In this document: positions 59,050 to 64,000 of the stretch, one piece after another | Position numbering within the stretch: the first letter of the stretch is position 1 | Layout of the letters: every line of letters starts with the position of its first letter | Assembly: GCF_019468565.1 (NCBI RefSeq) | Contig: NZ_CP080521.1 | Span: forward strand, 8,246,001 to 8,310,000 | DNA: 64,000 nt | Reading direction: 5' to 3' | From: Pseudonocardia sp. DSM 110487 | Lineage (GTDB): Bacteria; Actinomycetota; Actinomycetes; Mycobacteriales; Pseudonocardiaceae | Notes under the pieces: generated by a model | Told to the model about the DNA's origin: nothing | Database searches by the model: none | Seen by the model: only the letters and a program-made list of their open reading frames with translations | Translations under genes and position numbers: made by a program

Positions 59050-60473
59050 GAACCGGCCACTCGCTGCGCACCCGGCTGGTGGCCACCACGCTGCTGCTGC
59101 TGGCCATCGCGTCGGCGCTCATCGCGGTGGCCACGACGATCTCGTTGCGGCAGTTCCTGATGAGCCGCCTCGACGGCGAGGTGCGCGCGTCCAGCCGGGT
59201 GTTCATCCGCGGCGAGCCGGGTTCCCCACCGGTGCTCATGCTGCCCGACCGCGGCCCGCGACCGCCGCCGAACGCCCTCACCGCGGTCGTCAGGGACGGC
59301 GCGGTGGTCGCCGCGTCGGTGTTCCCGTTCGGCGAGGACCCGGTGTCGGTGCCCGCGTCGGAGTACCCCGATCTCGTCGGACTGCCGGCCGGGGTACCGC
59401 CGCGCAGCGTGGATCTCGGAGTGCTCGGCGACTACCGCCTCGTCGCGACCCGCACGCCCCTCGGCGACGTCGTCGTCACCGGCCTGCCGGAGGCCCCCGT
59501 GCAGGCGACGTTGACGTCGCTCGTGCTCATCGAGCTGGTCGTCACCGGCATCGCGCTGGCCGGGGCCGGTACCGCGGCCGCGATGGTCGTCCGCCGAGAG
59601 CTGCGGCCCCTCGAACGGGTGGCCGCGACGGCCTCGCGGGTGAGCGTGATGCCGCTCGACCGCGGTGAGGTCTCGCTGGTCGAGCGCGTGCCGGACGTCG
59701 ATCCGCGCACCGAGGTGGGGCAGGTCGGCAGCGCCCTCAACCGGATGCTCGACAACGTCGGGTCCGCCCTCGAGGTGCGGCACGAGAGCGAGATGCAGCT
59801 GCGCCAGTTCATCGCCGACGCGAGCCACGAGCTGCGCACCCCGCTCGCCGCGATCAGCGGCTACACCGAGCTCACCCGCCGCGAGGAGCTCTCTCCCGAC
59901 GTCGAGTACTCGCTGACCCGCATCGCCTCGCAGACCGTGCGGATGACCGCGCTCGTCGAGGACCTGCTGCTGCTCGCCCGCCTCGACGCGGGCCGCCCGC
60001 TCGAACGCGGCGAGGTCGACCTCACCCGCCTCGTCGTCGATGCCGTGGCCGACGCCCACGCGGCAGGACCCGAGCACAAGTGGCAGCTCGCGGTGCCCGA
60101 CGAGCCGGTGGTCGTGCCCGGCGACGGTTCGCGGCTGGCCCAGGTGCTCGCCAACCTGCTGGCCAACGCACGCGCCCACACCCCACCCGGCACGAACGTC
60201 ACGGTCACGCTCGCCGCCGAGGCATCGTGCGCCCGGCTGTCGGTCGCCGACGACGGCCCTGGCATCGCCCGCGAGCTTCTGCCGCACATCTTCGAACGCT
60301 TCGCCCGCGGCTCGACGTCCCGCTCCCGGGACAACGGCAGCACCGGCCTCGGCCTGGCCATCGTCCGCGCGGTCGTAGGGGCGCACGGTGGCACGGTGGA
60401 CGCCGCGAGCAAGCCGGGGCACACGGAGTTCACGGTCCGCCTCCCCCGCCCCAGCGCTCCGGTGGTCGAGTAG
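59046..60473 (+). CDS. sensor histidine kinase of the PhoP-like system
   Basis: This 475-residue kinase has two membrane helices (about 8-32 and 158-180) with an outside loop of about 125 residues and a HAMP linker. A HisKA domain (IADASHELRTPLAAISGYTEL, phospho-acceptor His261) and an HATPase domain follow (ANLLANARAHTPPGT, VADDGPGIARELLPHIFERFARG, GLGLAIVRAVVGAHGG). The GTG start overlaps the response regulator stop. The signal is unknown; the sugar-transferase neighbours suggest an envelope cue. Confidence 0.92.
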   Translation: MRTGHSLRTRLVATTLLLLAIASALIAVATTISLRQFLMSRLDGEVRASSRVFIRGEPGSPPVLMLPDRGPRPPPNALTAVVRDGAVVAASVFPFGEDPVSVPASEYPDLVGLPAGVPPRSVDLGVLGDYRLVATRTPLGDVVVTGLPEAPVQATLTSLVLIELVVTGIALAGAGTAAAMVVRRELRPLERVAATASRVSVMPLDRGEVSLVERVPDVDPRTEVGQVGSALNRMLDNVGSALEVRHESEMQLRQFIADASHELRTPLAAISGYTELTRREELSPDVEYSLTRIASQTVRMTALVEDLLLLARLDAGRPLERGEVDLTRLVVDAVADAHAAGPEHKWQLAVPDEPVVVPGDGSRLAQVLANLLANARAHTPPGTNVTVTLAAEASCARLSVADDGPGIARELLPHIFERFARGSTSRSRDNGSTGLGLAIVRAVVGAHGGTVDAASKPGHTEFTVRLPRPSAPVVE

Positions 60474-60485
60474 CGGCGGATCGTC

Positions 60486-60524
60486 CACAGCTCGTGCACA
60501 GCCGCGGCACCGGGGCGGCACAGC
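60486..60524 (+). promoter_or_regulatory. PhoP-like box upstream of the second GT39 gene
   Basis: CACAGC repeats at 60486, 60497 and 60519 (spacings 11 and 22) lie in the 73-base gap after the kinase gene and end 23 bases before the GT39 start. The first pair, CCACAGC-TCGT-GCACAGC, closely fits the mycobacterial PhoP consensus of two 7-mers with a 4-base spacer. Confidence 0.6.
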
Positions 60525-60546
60525 TCGTCGCACCAGGCTCGGGAGC

Positions 60547-62496
60547 GTGGCCACGACGATCTCCGTTCGCACCGAACCGCCTCCGGTCGCCCCGCTCGCC
60601 CGCCGCCACCCGTGGCCGCGGCGGGCCGCAGTGGCCGGCCTGCTCGCCGGCACCGCGGTGCTCTACCTGTGGGGCCTGTCCGCGTCCGGCTGGGCCAACG
60701 CGTTCTACTCGGCCGCCGCGCAGGCAGGCGCCCAGAGCTGGACGGCGTGGTTCTTCGGTTCCTCTGACGCCGCGAACGCGATCACCGTGGACAAGACCCC
60801 TGCCGCACTGTGGGTCACCGGCCTGTCGGTGCGGCTGTTCGGGCTGAGCGGCTGGAGCATCCTCGTGCCGCAGGCGCTGATGGGCGTCGCCACGGTCGCG
60901 CTGCTGTACGCGACGGTGCGCCGCAGCGCGGGTACCGCGGCCGGTCTGCTGGCCGGCACCGTCCTCGCGCTCACGCCGGTGGCCGTGCTGATGTTCCGGT
61001 TCAACAACCCGGACGCCCTGCTCACGCTGCTGCTGGTCGGCGCGACGTACGCCGTGCTGCGCGCGGTCGAGGCAGGCCGCACGCGCTGGCTGGTACTGGT
61101 AGGCGTGCTCGTTGGGTTCGGGTTCCTGACCAAGATGCTGCAGGCGTTCCTCGTGCTGCCGGCGTTCGCGGCGGTCTGGCTGCTCGCCGCGCCGGTCGGC
61201 ATCGGGCGCCGGGTGCGGGACCTGCTGCTCGCGGGCCTCGCGATGCTCGTCAGCGCGGGGTGGTGGGTGCTCGCGGTCGAGCTGTGGCCGGTCGACGCCC
61301 GGCCCTACATCGGCGGTTCGCAGACGAACAGCGTGCTCGAGCTGGTGCTCGGCTACAACGGCCTCGGCCGCCTCACCGGTGACGAGGTCGGAAGCGTCGT
61401 GCCCGGCCAGATGGGCGCGGGCGGCAGCTGGGGCCCGACCGGGCTCACCCGCCTGTTCACCGGGATGTACGCAGGCGACGCCTCCTGGCTGCTGCCGGCC
61501 GCGCTGGCGCTCCTCGTCGCGCTGCTGTGGTGGACGCGGCGGGCCCCACGCACCGACCGGACGCGCGCGGCCGCACTCGCATGGGGCGGCTGGCTCGTCG
61601 TCACCACGCTCGTCTTCAGCCTGATGGCCGGGATCTTCCACAGCTACTACCAGGTGGTGCTGGCGCCCGCGATCGGTGCGCTGGCCGGGATCGGGGCGGT
61701 GGAGCTCTGGCGGCGCCGTGCCGGGTTCGCCGCACGGGCGGTGCTCGCCGTGGTGCTCGCCGGCACGGTGGCGTGGGCGTTCGTACTCCTGAACCGTGCG
61801 GGCTGGCAGCCGTGGCTCGCGTGGACCGCGCTCGTCCTCGGGCTGATCGGCGCCGTCGGGCTGCTCGGCGTGCACCGGTTCGGCGGCCGGGCGCGGCTCG
61901 GCGTGGTCGCCGTCGCCGTGGTGGCTGCGCTCGCGGCGCCGGCCGGCTGGTCGATCGCGACGGCCGCGACGCCGCACAGCGGCGCCATCCCGTCCTCAGG
62001 GCCGAGGGAGGCGCGGATGGGCGGCATGGGCATGGGCGGGCCGGGCGGGGGCCGTCCCGGTGGCCGCATGGTCGCAGGCGCACCAGTAGGCGGCCCCGTG
62101 CGCGGCGGCGAGGGCCTCATGATCGGCGGCAACATACTGGGCGCCCCGACGCCGCCTGCCGAGCTCACCGCGCTCCTGCAGCGCGACTCAGGCGCCTACA
62201 CATGGGCCGCCGCCACGATCGGGTCCAACGGCGCCGCCGGCTACCAGCTCGCGAGCGGCGAGCCGGTGATGGCACTCGGCGGGTTCAACGGCACCGATCC
62301 CTTCCCCACCCTCGCGGGCTTCCAGCAGCTCGTCGCGGATGGCGAGATCCACTACTTCATCGGCGATGCGGGCCGCAGCAACACCGGGAGCGGCGGCAGC
62401 GACGACGCCCACCGGATCGGCCTGTGGGTGCAGGAGAACTTCACACGGATTACGGTCGGCGGAACGACCGTGTACGACCTCACGCAGGTCCCGTGA
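60547..62496 (+). CDS. GT39-family glycosyltransferase, YkcB-like (copy 2)
   Basis: This 649-residue multi-pass protein has the same plan as the 55493 gene: GWANAFYSAAAQAGAQSW and TVDKTPAALW in the first outside loop (Lys83 kept, one Pro changed), FHSYYQVVLAPAIG, a Gly/Met-rich stretch (about 495-530) and the YkcA/B-type C-terminal domain. A GTG start at 60547 has GGGAG nearby. It follows the two-component genes and a PhoP-like box, so it is the best candidate target of that system. Confidence 0.87.
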   Translation: MATTISVRTEPPPVAPLARRHPWPRRAAVAGLLAGTAVLYLWGLSASGWANAFYSAAAQAGAQSWTAWFFGSSDAANAITVDKTPAALWVTGLSVRLFGLSGWSILVPQALMGVATVALLYATVRRSAGTAAGLLAGTVLALTPVAVLMFRFNNPDALLTLLLVGATYAVLRAVEAGRTRWLVLVGVLVGFGFLTKMLQAFLVLPAFAAVWLLAAPVGIGRRVRDLLLAGLAMLVSAGWWVLAVELWPVDARPYIGGSQTNSVLELVLGYNGLGRLTGDEVGSVVPGQMGAGGSWGPTGLTRLFTGMYAGDASWLLPAALALLVALLWWTRRAPRTDRTRAAALAWGGWLVVTTLVFSLMAGIFHSYYQVVLAPAIGALAGIGAVELWRRRAGFAARAVLAVVLAGTVAWAFVLLNRAGWQPWLAWTALVLGLIGAVGLLGVHRFGGRARLGVVAVAVVAALAAPAGWSIATAATPHSGAIPSSGPREARMGGMGMGGPGGGRPGGRMVAGAPVGGPVRGGEGLMIGGNILGAPTPPAELTALLQRDSGAYTWAAATIGSNGAAGYQLASGEPVMALGGFNGTDPFPTLAGFQQLVADGEIHYFIGDAGRSNTGSGGSDDAHRIGLWVQENFTRITVGGTTVYDLTQVP

Positions 62497-62638
62497 GCCG
62501 GCGCACGACCCACCGGCGGGTCCGCTCGTGGATTCTCCGCCACCGCTCGGCCACGTCGAGGTCGCGAGTCCCCATCGGACTGCGCTAGCGAGGACAGCAT
62601 CGGATGGGAACGCCGACGAGCGTTGGCGAGGAGGCTTC

Positions 62639-64000
62639 GTGACCGTTGCGGCCGACACCGTCTTCATCCCCCGTCTGGCGCCGTTCGCCCCACCGGTGGA
62701 GCGCACGCTCACTCGAGGCGAGCGGTACACGTTGGCCGGCCTGCTGCTCTGCGCCGCCGCCCTCTACCTGTGGAACCTGGGTTCCGCCGGCTGGGCGAAC
62801 ATCTACTACGCGGGGGCCGTCCACGCCATGGCGCAGGACTGGACGGCCTTCTTCTTCGGGTCCACCGACGCGGGAAACATCGTCACGGTCGACACGCCGC
62901 CCGCCTCGCTCTGGGCGATGGCCCTGTCCGCGCGGGTGTTCGGGCTCTCCTCGTGGAGCATGCTCGTCCCGCAGGCGATTATCGGTGCCTGCACCGTTGC
63001 GATGCTCTATGCCGCCGTGCGCCGGGTCGCCGGCCATGGCGCAGGCCTCGCGGCCGGGGCGACGTTGGCGCTCACGCCGGTGGCCGTGGAGGTGTTCCGG
63101 TACAACAACCCGGACGCACTGCTGGTGCTTCTGATGGTCACGACCGCCTATGCCGTGGTCCGCGCCACCCAGACCGCATCCACCGGCTGGCTGCTCATCG
63201 CCGGCGCGCTGATCGGGTTCGCGTTCCTGACGATGACGGTCCAGGCCCTCGTGCCGCTGCCGGCGATGGCGATGGCGTATCTGGTCGCCGCCCCGACCGG
63301 GTTCTGGCGGCGCGTGCGGCAGCTGCTGGCCGCGGGCGTCGCCATCGTCATCGCGGGTGGCTGGTGGTTCGCGGTTGTCGAGCTCTCACCCCCGGGCAGC
63401 CGCCCGTACATCGGCGGGTCCCGCACGGACAGCGCCCTGCAGCTGGCGCTGGGCGACAACGGCCTCGGCCGGGTCCTCGGCACCGCCGGCGACGGAACGA
63501 TGATCTCGGGCGGCGTTCCCGAGCCGACGGGGCCCGGCTCCGGCAGCGACCCCGGGATCCTGCGGATGGTCGACGCGCAGAACGGAGTGCTCGTCGGCTG
63601 GCTGCTGCCGACCGCGCTCACCCTGCTCCTGGTGGGGCTCTGGCTCACTCGCCGCGGCCGACGCACGGATACCACGCGCGCGTCGCTCCTGCTGTGGGGC
63701 GGCTGGACCGTGACCACAGCACTCGTGTTCAGCGAGGGGATCTACGGCTCATCGTCCATCGTGGCGCTCGCGCCCGGCGTCGCAGCGCTCGTCGGGATCG
63801 GTGGTGCGCTCCTGTGGGTGCGTCGGCGGAGCTGGGCAGGTCGCACGGCGCTCGCGCTGCTCGTGGCCGGCACGGCGGCGTGGGTGTTGGAGCTGCTCGA
63901 CCGGACGCCGGAGTTCCTGCCCTGGTTGCAGTGGGTCGTCGTCGCTGCCGCGACCGTCGCGTTCGTCGCGCTGCTGGTCCGACCCGCCGCCCGCCGCATC
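62639..64000 (+). CDS. GT39-family glycosyltransferase, YkcB-like (copy 3, cut by window end)
   Basis: The visible 454 residues cover the membrane part and stay open to the window end. The GTG start has GAGGAGG five bases upstream. It is closest to copy 1 (GWANIYYAGAVHAMAQDW, FGLSSWSMLVPQA). The conserved DKPP reads DTPP (Thr86), and the FHPYY segment reads YGSSS (369-373). Both positions are kept in the other two copies, so this protein may have lost or changed activity. No PhoP-like box was seen upstream. The C-terminal domain lies outside the window. Confidence 0.85.
   Translation, partial: MTVAADTVFIPRLAPFAPPVERTLTRGERYTLAGLLLCAAALYLWNLGSAGWANIYYAGAVHAMAQDWTAFFFGSTDAGNIVTVDTPPASLWAMALSARVFGLSSWSMLVPQAIIGACTVAMLYAAVRRVAGHGAGLAAGATLALTPVAVEVFRYNNPDALLVLLMVTTAYAVVRATQTASTGWLLIAGALIGFAFLTMTVQALVPLPAMAMAYLVAAPTGFWRRVRQLLAAGVAIVIAGGWWFAVVELSPPGSRPYIGGSRTDSALQLALGDNGLGRVLGTAGDGTMISGGVPEPTGPGSGSDPGILRMVDAQNGVLVGWLLPTALTLLLVGLWLTRRGRRTDTTRASLLLWGGWTVTTALVFSEGIYGSSSIVALAPGVAALVGIGGALLWVRRRSWAGRTALALLVAGTAAWVLELLDRTPEFLPWLQWVVVAAATVAFVALLVRPAARRI

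Noticed and set aside
60430..61977. A 515-codon minus-strand frame over the second GT39 gene
   Set aside because: Low-complexity Arg/Gln/Pro content and no recognisable motif; the plus strand encodes a clear GT39 paralog.
62604..62642. 12-codon ORF whose TGA overlaps the GTG of the third GT39 gene
   Set aside because: Its sequence mainly contains the ribosome site (GAGGAGG) of the GT39 gene, and it has no ribosome site of its own; the overlap is probably chance.
1..64000. tRNA, rRNA, insertion sequence or prophage genes
   Set aside because: None could be supported by sequence: no cloverleaf, transposase, integrase or target-site duplication was found by reading.

Overview
The window looks like chromosome from a high-GC actinobacterium, most likely Pseudonocardiaceae (Pseudonocardia-like). 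This is inferred from very high GC, GTG starts, many ATGA or GTGA start-stop overlaps, a MatB close to the Streptomyces type, an actinobacterial MenC, YbaB/EspC/WXG-like type VII genes, and a sugar ABC operon without its own ATPase. No rRNA, tRNA, CRISPR, insertion sequence or phage gene is visible. About 57 protein genes are supported. The many long antisense frames are GC-rich shadows.

Layout. 1-13.3 kb: a truncated hydrolase, an XRE-cupin regulator, endonuclease V, a NarL-type two-component pair, a small membrane flavocytochrome operon, a WYL regulator divergent from an epoxide hydrolase, a repeat-rich non-coding stretch (6992-7890), an EEP nuclease/phosphatase, a PASTA protein, an ABC-F protein, a thioredoxin-reductase-like flavoprotein, a second XRE-cupin regulator and an ABM monooxygenase. 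13.3-21.3 kb: a Baeyer-Villiger-type monooxygenase, a ThiO/DadA-like oxidase, a TetR-controlled heterodimeric ABC exporter and an APH-fold kinase. 21.4-28.7 kb: a leftward secreted/membrane set (beta-propeller, YcnI-like protein, a 38-codon coupled ORF, PepSY membrane protein), then an orphan [2Fe-2S] ferredoxin and its reductase.

29-43.8 kb: a malate/lactate-type dehydrogenase, a secreted protein, a LacI-controlled sugar operon (lipoprotein, two permeases, ThuA, Gfo/Idh), a degenerate 2'-5' RNA ligase-like protein, a type VII-like substrate cassette, a PfkB kinase with no canonical start codon, a coupled GH16 plus beta-helix pair and a PHP protein. 43.9-54.1 kb: a mostly leftward metabolic run (MBL-fold, CYTH-CHAD, MatB, GlcD-like oxidase, renalase-like, MenC, a second BVMO), then TetR and a siderophore-interacting protein.

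54.2-64 kb: an envelope glycosylation locus. A GT2-GtrA fusion is coupled to a YkcB-like GT39. Two more GT39 paralogs follow, one cut by the window end. A PhoP-like response regulator and its sensor kinase sit among them. CACAG repeats phased at 11 bp lie upstream of the GT2, the regulator and the second GT39, which suggests that the two-component system controls the locus.

The most unusual non-coding content is several families of short palindromic repeats. One is a hairpin with perfect 17-18 bp arms. Its two copies differ by a compensatory base pair; one lies in frame inside a histidine-kinase gene and the other supplies a stop codon.
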